Position numbers and translations under genes: made by a program
NCBI GenBank assembly: GCA_047920935.1
Contig: JBLRXD010000131.1
Location: forward strand, 1 to 12,114
Source of the DNA: UBA7803 sp047920935
Lineage (GTDB): Bacteria > Pseudomonadota > Gammaproteobacteria > Pseudomonadales > Azotimanducaceae
Direction: 5' to 3'
Length of the DNA: 12,114 nucleotides
Notes under the pieces: generated by a model
What the model was told of the DNA's origin: nothing
Seen by the model: only the letters and a program-made list of their open reading frames with translations
Database searches by the model: none
Part shown: piece by piece, positions 6,729 through 12,114 of the stretch
How the letters are laid out: each line of letters starts with the position of its first letter
How positions within the stretch are numbered: position 1 is the stretch's first letter

Positions 6729-7379
6729 ATGGCAGTGACGACCGCGGATCGACCGCTGGACACGGTGCGCGAGGAGACCGTGGACCAGCTGATCATGAAC
6801 TACGGCCATGGCCATCTGTCGCTGGAGGCCTTTCAGCGTCGGCTCGATCTGGCATTCGAAGCCGAGGAGCACGATGCGCTCGTCAGACTGGTGGGCGATC
6901 TGGAATTGCAGGTCGATGCCGAGTATGTGGAGCAGAAGAAGGGCGAGGTGCGCGGCCGGGAGCCAGCGGCCGACGGCGACGTGGAGTACGTGGTCGATGT
7001 CTTCGGCGGCAGCAACCGCACCGGCCATTGGCGGGTGCCGGCCGAGGTTCGGGTGTTCACCATGTTCGGCGGCAGCGACATCGACTTCAGCGAAGCGGTT
7101 TTCACCAGCCGCACCACGCGCATCAAACTGTTGTGCCTGTTCGGCGGCGTGGACATCTACGTTCCCGAGGGGGTCAACACCACGGTCAAAGCCTTCGCGA
7201 TTTTTGGAGGCATCGACAATCGCACGCCCAGCTGCCCGGATCCGGACGCGCCGCGCCTGGTGGTGGAGGGGCTGGTGATGTTCGGCGGCGCCGACGTCAA
7301 GATCAGAAAGTCGCTGAAGGAACGGGCCCAGGCGCTCGCCGAACGGTTACGTGCCTGGTTCGAAGGCGAACGCCGATAG
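6729..7379 (+). CDS. DUF1707 plus LiaF-like (DUF2154) protein with five FGG repeats
   Basis: A 216-aa protein starting at the ATG at 6729 with a strong SD (GGGGAG, 7 nt spacing). An earlier GTG at 6699 is in frame but weaker. Residues about 13-58 resemble DUF1707 ('GHLSLEAFQRRLDLAF'), usually linked to envelope proteins of actinobacteria. Residues 90-190 are a LiaF-C-like beta domain in which 'FGG' returns at 92, 113, 138, 159 and 185 (VFGGSN, MFGGSDIDF, LFGGVDIYV, IFGGIDN, MFGGADVKI). This suggests stacked strands. The last 26 residues form a basic amphipathic helix. No membrane segment is seen, unlike LiaF itself, so it is probably cytosolic or peripheral at the membrane. LiaF relatives sense cell-envelope stress. 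A similar role here is inference, and no sensor kinase or regulator is adjacent. Confidence 0.82.
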   Translation: MAVTTADRPLDTVREETVDQLIMNYGHGHLSLEAFQRRLDLAFEAEEHDALVRLVGDLELQVDAEYVEQKKGEVRGREPAADGDVEYVVDVFGGSNRTGHWRVPAEVRVFTMFGGSDIDFSEAVFTSRTTRIKLLCLFGGVDIYVPEGVNTTVKAFAIFGGIDNRTPSCPDPDAPRLVVEGLVMFGGADVKIRKSLKERAQALAERLRAWFEGERR

Positions 7380-7427
7380 CCAATTCCGGCAACCAAAACC
7401 ATTTGCCCCCAACTCCTCGAAGCCGCA

Positions 7428-7436
7428 TGTTATAAG
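7428..7436 (+). promoter_or_regulatory. Extended -10 promoter element for the alpha/beta hydrolase
   Basis: TG-T-TATAAG at 7428-7436 fits an extended -10 (TGnTATAAT with one mismatch). No good -35 lies 17 bp upstream, which extended -10 promoters tolerate. Initiation near 7443 would give a leader of about 20-33 nt before the hydrolase start. The site lies in the 84-bp gap after the DUF1707 gene. Confidence 0.45.
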
Positions 7437-7463
7437 CCGACGAACCTAGCGGACGACGACAAG

Positions 7464-8441
7464 GTGAAACGTTACGTGATCGCGATCATTCTCGGGCTGC
7501 TGCTGATCGGCGGCGTGCTGGTGTTCGAAGGCGACATGCCTGCCGGCGAGGTGGATGCCCGTTACGCCAGCTACGCATCAGCGTTTCTCGCGCGCCCCGA
7601 TGGCGGGCGCGTGCACTATCGCGACGAAGGTCGCCGCGACGGCTATCCGCTGGTGCTGCTGCACGGCTCCAACGCCTCGCTGCACACCTGGGAGCCATGG
7701 GTCGCGCTGCTGGGTGACGAGTACCGGATCGTCACCCTCGACCTGCCCGGGCACGGCCTCACCGGGCGCGTTCCCGATGACGATTACTCCACAGCCGCCT
7801 ACATCGACACGGTGGTCGCGGTGGCCGATCACCTGGGGCTCGAGCAGTTCGCCCTCGGTGGCAACTCCATGGGCGGCGGAGTCACCTGGCAATTCGCCCT
7901 GGCGCATCCCGAGCGCGTCGGCGCCATGCTGCTCGTCAACGCCACCGGTCTGTGGTCGTGGCGCGAGGCCGGTCCACCGCGTGGCTCGGGCACCCCCATG
8001 GCGTTCCGGCTGCTGGGTCAGGATTGGTTCCGTGGCATCGCCCGTCATCTGGATTCGCGCTACCTGGTCGCCCAGGGCTTGCGGGCTTCGTTCCACGATC
8101 CGGAACTGGTGGACGACGCCATGGTGCGCCGCTACTACGAGTTGTCGATGCGCGAGGGCGCGCGGGCGGCTACGTTGATTCGCTTCGGCTCGTTCCGCGG
8201 CGTCGCCGCGGCGGCGGAGCCGGATCTGTCGGTGTTGTCGCAACCGACGCTGATCCTGTGGGGTGAGCACGATGCGCTGATTCCGCCGGAAGTGGGCGAG
8301 CGCTTCGTCGAGACGCTGCCGGACGCGCGGCTTATCGTCTACCCCGATGCCGGCCACATTCCCATGGAAGAGGTACCCGAGCGCTCCGCCGATGATGTTC
8401 GGGCGTTTCTGGGGGTGGTGTTGGGGCGAACGGCATCCTGA
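7464..8441 (+). CDS. Alpha/beta hydrolase with N-terminal signal anchor
   Basis: A 325-aa protein. Residues 1-23 (MKRYVIAIILGLLLIGG...) are a basic start followed by a hydrophobic stretch, so it is probably an inner-membrane signal anchor or exported. The catalytic core shows an oxyanion motif 'VLLHGSNAS', a nucleophile elbow 'GNSMGG' with Ser135, an acid in 'WGEHDALIP' (Asp270) and the base in 'GHIPMEE' (His298). The triad is complete. Such enzymes hydrolyse esters, C-C bonds or epoxides. The substrate is not predictable. The annotated start is GTG 7464. An in-frame GTG at 7476 has a better SD (AAGGTGA, 8 nt spacing), but it would remove the basic residues before the anchor. The stop codon lies inside a TGACGTCA palindrome (8439-8446), probably by chance. 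Confidence 0.9.
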   Translation: MKRYVIAIILGLLLIGGVLVFEGDMPAGEVDARYASYASAFLARPDGGRVHYRDEGRRDGYPLVLLHGSNASLHTWEPWVALLGDEYRIVTLDLPGHGLTGRVPDDDYSTAAYIDTVVAVADHLGLEQFALGGNSMGGGVTWQFALAHPERVGAMLLVNATGLWSWREAGPPRGSGTPMAFRLLGQDWFRGIARHLDSRYLVAQGLRASFHDPELVDDAMVRRYYELSMREGARAATLIRFGSFRGVAAAAEPDLSVLSQPTLILWGEHDALIPPEVGERFVETLPDARLIVYPDAGHIPMEEVPERSADDVRAFLGVVLGRTAS

Positions 8442-8510
8442 CGTCATGACGCCCGCGGCGCTGGTCAGGCAGACGCGAGGCGGTCTTGGATCGGGACCAT
8501 CGGCCGAGCG

Positions 8511-8568
8511 CCTCCGCGGAGGGGTTTGCTGAATGAGAATCGTTTCGAAAATCCCTCCGCGGAGGGAT
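8511..8568. promoter_or_regulatory. Nested palindrome element enclosing a Fur-like motif
   Basis: CCTCCGCGGAGG occurs twice, at 8511-8522 and 8554-8565, starts 43 bp apart. The second copy extends to an 18-bp perfect palindrome, ATCCCTCCGCGGAGGGAT (8551-8568). The copies are also arms of a longer inverted repeat: 8511-8527 pairs with 8549-8565 at 16 of 17 positions, the single mismatch being a G-T pair. The 21-nt loop (8528-8548) is almost exactly the Fur-like TGAATGAGAATC (8530-8541) plus TTTCG. It lies 70-175 bp after the hydrolase stop and before the GST gene. It could be two operators on one helix face, a terminator/attenuator hairpin lacking a T-tract, or a small mobile repeat. The sequence alone cannot separate these. 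Confidence 0.6.
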
Positions 8569-8616
8569 CGCTGAGCGGGGTGGACTTGAATGAACCGCTC
8601 GCACAAAGAGGCGCAC

Positions 8617-9231
8617 ATGCTCGAGATCTATCACGCACCACGTACCCGGTCGATCCGCGTCATCTGGCTCTGCGAAGAACTCGGGCTCGATCATCGGGTC
8701 GTGCCGGTGGAATTTTCACCGGCGTTTCTGTCGACGGCGGAATGGCGGCGGCTGAATCCTGTCGGCAAGGTCCCCGTGCTGAAGGACGGCGATCTGGTCA
8801 TGTTCGAGTCCGGCGCCATGGTGCAGTACCTGTTGGACCGCTACGGCGACGGCCGGCTGCAGCCGCCGCGCGGCAGCCACGATCACGCGCGGTTTCTGCA
8901 GTGGTGCTGGTTCGCCGAGGCTACCTTTGCGCGCCCTTTAGGGGAGATCGTCAACCACCGGCGGGTCTTCTCGACCGACGATCAGAACCCGGCGGCCATC
9001 GAGGAGATGCAGCAGCGGGCGGCCCTGTGCGTGCAGGCGTTGGACGACGCTCTGGCCGTCCGGCCCTACCTGCTTGGCGATGAGTTTTCCGCCGCCGACA
9101 TCATGACGGGTTACACGCTCATGCTCGCCGAGTGGCTGCTTCCGCCCGGCTTCCCCGATCATGTGGCCGACTACTGGCGGCGTCTGTCGGCACGGCCGGC
9201 GTACCGGGCCGCCATGGGTGCGGGCGCGTGA
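8617..9231 (+). CDS. Glutathione S-transferase family protein
   Basis: A 204-aa protein. The N-terminal thioredoxin-like domain (about 1-77) has 'YHAPRTRSIRV' with the likely glutathione-contacting Ser12, 'NPVGKVPVL' with the cis-proline, and 'FESGAM' as the ES glutathione-binding motif. The C-terminal helical domain follows, with 'FSAADIMTGYTL' as the N-capping box region. Cytosolic GSTs conjugate glutathione to electrophiles or reduce peroxides. The substrate is unknown. I prefer the ATG at 8617 (AAAGAGG, about 6 nt spacing). The ATG at 8590 would add nine residues with a weaker SD. The nested palindrome element lies 49-106 bp upstream and may control it. Convergent with the second PPOX gene. 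Confidence 0.9.
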   Translation: MLEIYHAPRTRSIRVIWLCEELGLDHRVVPVEFSPAFLSTAEWRRLNPVGKVPVLKDGDLVMFESGAMVQYLLDRYGDGRLQPPRGSHDHARFLQWCWFAEATFARPLGEIVNHRRVFSTDDQNPAAIEEMQQRAALCVQALDDALAVRPYLLGDEFSAADIMTGYTLMLAEWLLPPGFPDHVADYWRRLSARPAYRAAMGAGA

Positions 9232-9259
9232 CGCAGCCCAGGAGCCGCACGCCTACAGC

Positions 9260-9274
9260 TCGCGGTTTCCGCGA
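9260..9274. terminator. Short GC-rich hairpin between convergent genes
   Basis: TCGCGG (9260-9265), TTT, CCGCGA (9269-9274) is a perfect 6-bp stem with a 3-nt loop, in the 56-bp gap between the GST stop and the stop of the PPOX gene on the other strand. No T-run follows on either strand, so an intrinsic terminator is not proven. The position between convergent genes is what supports the call. Confidence 0.3.
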
Positions 9275-9287
9275 CTGATCATCGAGG

Positions 9288-9707
9288 TCAGCCGCTCTTG
9301 CCGTAATCGACCGCCAGCCACTGTTCCGGCCGTACGTGCACCACCACGCTGTCGTCGTCGGAGCTGCCGGCGGCATAGGCACGCCCCTGCTTGTCACCGA
9401 GGTACCGCACCGCCATCGGCAGCAGCTCATCGCTCGCCGGGTCGATCGCCGTAACGGGGCCTTCGATGGTGACGTACTGGTAAGGAGGCGTTTCGGTCTG
9501 CGCGCACAGGCTGACCCGCGTGCCGGTGGCGAGCAGCCGGCCTTTGCGCGAGTCGCGGCCGGTGATGAACCACAGCGTCTCGCCGGGGCGGTAGTCGTAC
9601 CAGACGGGGACGGTCAAGGGGCCTGAGTCCGGGCGCGGGATGGACAGCACGCCGACGTGCAGTCCGGCTAGGAACTGCTGCTTTTCCGATGCGGTCATGC
9701 GGGTCAT
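9288..9707 (-). CDS. PPOX-class pyridoxamine 5'-phosphate oxidase-like protein
   Basis: A 139-aa split-barrel protein. 'FLAGLHVGVLSIPRPDSGPLTVPVWYDY' (key part VGVLSIPR...PLTVPVWYDY, about 18-39) and 'LWFITGRDSRKGRLLATGTRVSLCAQ' (key part FITGRDSRKGRLL, about 47-59) are typical of FMN-binding PPOX-fold proteins. 'YVTIEGPVTAID' follows at about 78-89. The substrate and exact cofactor are unknown. GGAG lies 7 nt before the ATG at 9707, so that start is chosen over the ATG three codons later. It is transcribed in the same direction as the deacetylase gene, separated from it by the kinase remnant. It is distinct in sequence from the PPOX gene at 859-1260, which belongs to another subfamily. Confidence 0.85.
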   Translation of the reverse strand: MTRMTASEKQQFLAGLHVGVLSIPRPDSGPLTVPVWYDYRPGETLWFITGRDSRKGRLLATGTRVSLCAQTETPPYQYVTIEGPVTAIDPASDELLPMAVRYLGDKQGRAYAAGSSDDDSVVVHVRPEQWLAVDYGKSG

Positions 9708-9777
9708 GGTCGGGCTCCAGATGGATAAGCGAAGAAGTCGATTCTGACGTAAGTGCGGTAGGGCACAATAGGTAGGG

Positions 9778-9938
9778 CCCGCCGGCGAGTTCCAGCACCT
9801 TGATCTCGTGATGCGCCGCGTCGCCGGAGCGCGGCACCATCAGCTTGAGCACGGCGGGTGTGCCGTCGCGTAGCTTGCGGCGGCGACGTAGGCTTCAGTG
9901 CCGTCGCCGAAGGCGCGCCCGGGGGTGAATTGCCACTC
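9778..9938 (-). pseudogene. Frameshifted remnant of an aminoglycoside-phosphotransferase (APH)-family gene
   Basis: On the minus strand, from 9938, one frame reads EWQFTPGRAFGDGTEAYVAA. Without a stop in between, the homology moves into another frame, KLRDGTPAVLKLMVPRSGD and then HHEIKVLELAGG. Joined, the two parts look like the N-lobe of APH-family kinases: a glycine-rich beginning, a 'AVLKL' strand with the ATP-contacting lysine, and 'HEI' in the next helix. The frame switch falls in GCCGCCGC (about 9880-9890) and fits a one-base deletion by slippage. Downstream of the 'LAGG' part the similarity stops, so the catalytic lobe is gone. It starts one base after the deacetylase stop and cannot make a working kinase. 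It is probably the tail of a deleted neighbour gene. Identification is from pattern memory, not a search. Confidence 0.6.
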
Positions 9939-9939
9939 C

Positions 9940-10959
9940 CTATCCGGCCAGCAGGCCGCTGAAGAACTGCCGGGTATTCTCCTCCAGCCCCTCGAGGTAA
10001 TAGCCGCCTTCCTGCACGACCAGCAGCGGAACCCCCAGGGCGCCGGCCAGGCGCCCGAGGCGATGGAAGCCGCTGGTGGACACCGCCACCTTGGCCTGCG
10101 GGTCCTGCTCGTGAATGTCGAAGCCCAGCGTCAGGATCACCGCATCCGGCTGGTACAGGGCGATGGCGCTGAGCGCCTCGTCCATGCGCTCGAAGAACGT
10201 CTGCTCGCTGCTGCCGTGAGGCATGGGCAGGTTGATGTTGTAGCCCTCGCCGGCGCCGCGGCCGCGCTCGTCGGCGTGGCCGGTGACCACCGGATAGAAA
10301 TTGGTGGGGTCGCCGTGGATGGAGACGTACAGCACGTCGTCGCGCTCGTAGAAGATTTCCTGCAGCCCCTGGCCGTGGTGCATGTCCGGGTCGAGGATGG
10401 CCAGCCGCGGGAATCGCGCCTGCAGCGCCGCCGCCGCGATGGCCGCATTGTTGAGGTAGCAGAAGCCGCCGGCGGCGTCGCGCCGGGCGTGGTGGCCGGG
10501 CGGGCGGCATACGGCGTAGGCGGTCTGCTCGCCGGCCAGCAGCGCATCGGCCGCCGACAGCGCCGTCTGCGCAGACCAGTAGGCGGCGGACCAGGTGTGC
10601 TCGCCCACCGGGCAGCTGCCGTCGGCCAGGTGCCAGGCGGCCTCGGCGAGGATGCCCCGCGGCGCCCCGGCGGAGCGCACGAACACGTTGGACATGACCT
10701 CGTCGCCCCAGTCCTCGGGTACCTCGCGCCAGCGGCGGTGGGCGGACTCCAGAAACCGCAGGTAGGTCAGGTCGTGGACGCGGTTGATCAAGGCGGTGCC
10801 GTGGTCGCCCGGCTCCAGCACCTTGTGACCGAGGCTGTCGAGTCCGCGCAGAATGTGCTCGGTGCGCGCCGGAATCTCCAGCGGGGTGCGCATCTGCCCG
10901 CGTGACAGATAACTGCGCGGCACGTGCTGGTTCTGCTGGGAGTGGAAGTACGCTTTCAT
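9940..10959 (-). CDS. Acetylpolyamine amidohydrolase / HDAC-family enzyme
   Basis: A 339-aa protein, nearly the length of Mycoplana acetylpolyamine amidohydrolase (341 aa), and colinear with it. The HDAC-fold active site is complete: His156/His157 in 'CRPPGHHA', zinc ligands Asp192 and His194 in 'DPDMHHGQG', Asp281 in 'LGFDIHEQDP', and the transition-state tyrosine Tyr320 in 'EGGYYLEG'. Family members remove acetyl groups from acetylpolyamines or other small amides, and some act on acetyl-lysine. The extended N-terminal region with 'EIPARTEHIL' fits the amidohydrolase branch. I chose the ATG at 10959 (AGGGG, 7 nt spacing); the frame opens 25 codons earlier at 11034, but that part is not family-like. 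Divergent from the MFS gene. The remnant and a PPOX gene follow downstream in the same direction. Confidence 0.93.
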   Translation of the reverse strand: MKAYFHSQQNQHVPRSYLSRGQMRTPLEIPARTEHILRGLDSLGHKVLEPGDHGTALINRVHDLTYLRFLESAHRRWREVPEDWGDEVMSNVFVRSAGAPRGILAEAAWHLADGSCPVGEHTWSAAYWSAQTALSAADALLAGEQTAYAVCRPPGHHARRDAAGGFCYLNNAAIAAAALQARFPRLAILDPDMHHGQGLQEIFYERDDVLYVSIHGDPTNFYPVVTGHADERGRGAGEGYNINLPMPHGSSEQTFFERMDEALSAIALYQPDAVILTLGFDIHEQDPQAKVAVSTSGFHRLGRLAGALGVPLLVVQEGGYYLEGLEENTRQFFSGLLAG

Positions 10960-11015
10960 CGCCGGGCCCCTGATTGCACCCGCCCAATATGGGCGATCGT
11001 CGGGGCGGGTTGCAA

Positions 11016-11044
11016 ATGCACCGCTCCGCGCCATGACGGTGCAT
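11016..11044. promoter_or_regulatory. 8-bp inverted repeat in the deacetylase/MFS divergent region
   Basis: ATGCACCG (11016-11023) and CGGTGCAT (11037-11044) are perfect inverted copies with a 13-bp spacer. They sit in the 137-bp region between the deacetylase start (10959, minus) and the transporter start (11097, plus). This is the layout of an operator for a dimeric repressor that could control both genes. No regulator gene is present in the window to support it, and no clear -35/-10 pair could be fixed beside it. Confidence 0.4.
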
Positions 11045-11096
11045 CGTGGCTTGCATCGGCTACCATACGTCGCCTTTCCAGCAATGAGCCGCTGTC

Positions 11097-12114
11097 TTGC
11101 CTTCCGAGCCTGCCGAGCCGACCCCCGCTGTCATTCCCGGCCCCGTTCGTCCGTGGAGCGCGTTCCTCTATCGCGACTACAGCATTCTTTGGGCGGCCAT
11201 GGTCACCGCCACCATCGTCGTCTGGCTGCGCATCCTCTCCACCGCCCAATGGTTGCTGGACGAGACCGGTTCGGCGGTGATCGTCGGCTTCATCGGCGTG
11301 GTGCAGTTGGTGGTGCAGGTGCCGGCGCTGCTGTGGGGCGGCACCCTGGCGGACCGCGTCGATCGCAAGCGGCTGATGATGCTGGCCAACGGCACCACCT
11401 GTCTGGCCATGCTCGCGCTCGGCGTGCTGAACGCCAACGGCGTGCTGACCCCGTGGATGGTGTACGTGGGCATCGGCCTGACGGCGGCGTCGCAGATGCT
11501 CGCAAGCCCGGCGCGCTCGGCCATGGTGCCCATCGTGGTGCCGAAGCAGCACATCATGCTGGCGGCCTCCACCGACACCGCCTCGCAGAACGCGGCGGCC
11601 ATCGCCGGGCCGCTGCTGTTTGCCGCCATCGCCGTCACCGCGGGGCCCACCACCGCATTCCTCACGGCCGCGGCCATCGCCCTGGTGGCGGCGCTGATAC
11701 CGCTGTTCATCCGCGCCCAAGGCGTCGCCGGCGGCCATGCCGAAGACGCCGCGACCTCGACCCTCACTCAGACCTGGGAGGGCCTGCGCTACGTTTCCAG
11801 GCATCCCATCCTGCCCGGGCTGTTCCTGCTCGACACCGGCATCACCGTAGCGTCGTTCTATCGGGAGATCCTGCCGGTGCTGGCCCTGGGGCTGTTCGCG
11901 GGGGGCGCCAGCGCCACCGGTCTGCTGGGCGCCGCCAACTCCGTCGGCGCCATCGTCGGCTCTTTCATCGCGCTGTTCCTGGTGGGCTACCGGGCCAAGG
12001 GCATGCTGGTGCTGTATGCCTCGTTCGCCTATGGCTTCATCCTGTTCGGCTTCGGCACCGTAACCTCGCTGTGGGCCGGCATGCTGATGATCGCGCTGCT
12101 GGGTGCGGCCGATG
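11097..12114 (+). CDS. Major facilitator superfamily transporter, N-terminal part (runs off right edge)
   Basis: The frame is open from a TGA at 11085-11087 to the window end, giving 339 visible residues. It begins with 'FLYRDYSILWAAMV' as the first membrane segment of DHA3-like/MFS_3 drug or metabolite exporters. The second loop has the MFS motif A, 'GGTLADRVDRKRLM'. About eight hydrophobic segments are visible, with a central loop near 'GGHAEDAATSTL' that separates the two halves. Such proteins export small molecules using the proton gradient; the substrate is unknown. There is no ATG before the first membrane segment, so the start is probably the TTG at 11097, the first possible one after the stop. 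Its SD is weak (GAG about 9 nt upstream). The next ATG, at 11201, would cut into the first helix. Confidence 0.9.
   Translation, partial: MPSEPAEPTPAVIPGPVRPWSAFLYRDYSILWAAMVTATIVVWLRILSTAQWLLDETGSAVIVGFIGVVQLVVQVPALLWGGTLADRVDRKRLMMLANGTTCLAMLALGVLNANGVLTPWMVYVGIGLTAASQMLASPARSAMVPIVVPKQHIMLAASTDTASQNAAAIAGPLLFAAIAVTAGPTTAFLTAAAIALVAALIPLFIRAQGVAGGHAEDAATSTLTQTWEGLRYVSRHPILPGLFLLDTGITVASFYREILPVLALGLFAGGASATGLLGAANSVGAIVGSFIALFLVGYRAKGMLVLYASFAYGFILFGFGTVTSLWAGMLMIALLGAAD

Noticed and set aside
8439..8446. TGACGTCA palindrome at the hydrolase stop
   Set aside because: Only 8 bp, partly fixed by the stop codon, with no second copy. Probably chance.
8526..9083. 185-aa frame overlapping the GST gene
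   Set aside because: Another frame of the GST gene. It begins inside the palindrome element and has no domain pattern.
9427..9777. Continuation of the APH remnant frame into the PPOX gene
   Set aside because: Similarity to the kinase ends near 9778; beyond that the frame is only a shadow of the PPOX gene.
9704..11056. 450-aa minus-strand frame across the deacetylase gene
   Set aside because: It is a shadow of the deacetylase. It is arginine-, glycine- and proline-rich without motifs.

Overview
The window is GC-rich bacterial chromosome. Its gene families point to a gammaproteobacterium: a TonB-dependent receptor with an N-terminal 'EEVVVTG' box, a full-length PatZ/YfiQ-type fusion, and a GTGG-headed REP-like hairpin of the kind found in pseudomonads and xanthomonads. 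I cannot name the genus from sequence alone. I see no rRNA, tRNA, CRISPR array, transposase or prophage gene. The window looks like ordinary chromosome with mostly monocistronic genes, plus several small non-coding or decayed elements that deserve a second look.

Layout: 1-694 (-) holds the N-terminal 231 residues of a TonB-dependent outer-membrane receptor that runs off the left edge, with a good sigma70 promoter and a Fur-like half site. 859-1260 (-) is a small Rv2061-like PPOX-fold protein. 1427-4132 (-) is a 901-aa ADP-forming acyl-CoA synthetase/GNAT fusion (PatZ type). Divergent from it is a 94-aa DUF4242 (SCO4226-like) protein at 4301-4585 (+). A 42-bp perfectly alternating purine/pyrimidine tract (CGTACG repeats) follows, then a crotonase-fold protein at 4700-5539 (+). 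A REP-like hairpin separates it from a convergent, translationally coupled pair: an SRPBCC protein (6086-6484, -) and a stand-alone CinA C-terminal-domain protein (5595-6089, -).

6729-7379 (+) encodes a DUF1707 plus LiaF-like protein with five FGG repeats. 7464-8441 (+) is a membrane-anchored alpha/beta hydrolase with a complete Ser-Asp-His triad, preceded by an extended -10 promoter. An unusual nested palindrome element (8511-8568) enclosing a Fur-like motif precedes a glutathione S-transferase (8617-9231, +). On the minus strand, an acetylpolyamine-amidohydrolase/HDAC-family enzyme (9940-10959) is followed by a frameshifted, truncated remnant of an aminoglycoside-phosphotransferase-family gene (9778-9938) and a second PPOX-fold protein (9288-9707). 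An MFS transporter (11097 to the right edge, +) is divergent from the deacetylase across a region with an 8-bp inverted repeat.

How the genes fit together: no single pathway spans the window. The themes are acyl-CoA metabolism and acylation (PatZ-type enzyme, crotonase, HDAC-fold amidohydrolase), small redox or detoxification proteins (two PPOX, GST, CinA), and iron-linked transport (receptor with a Fur-like motif). I did not find a clear multi-gene novel system. The strongest oddities are the nested palindrome element before the GST gene, the Z-DNA-prone tract before the crotonase gene, the REP-like element and the kinase-gene remnant.
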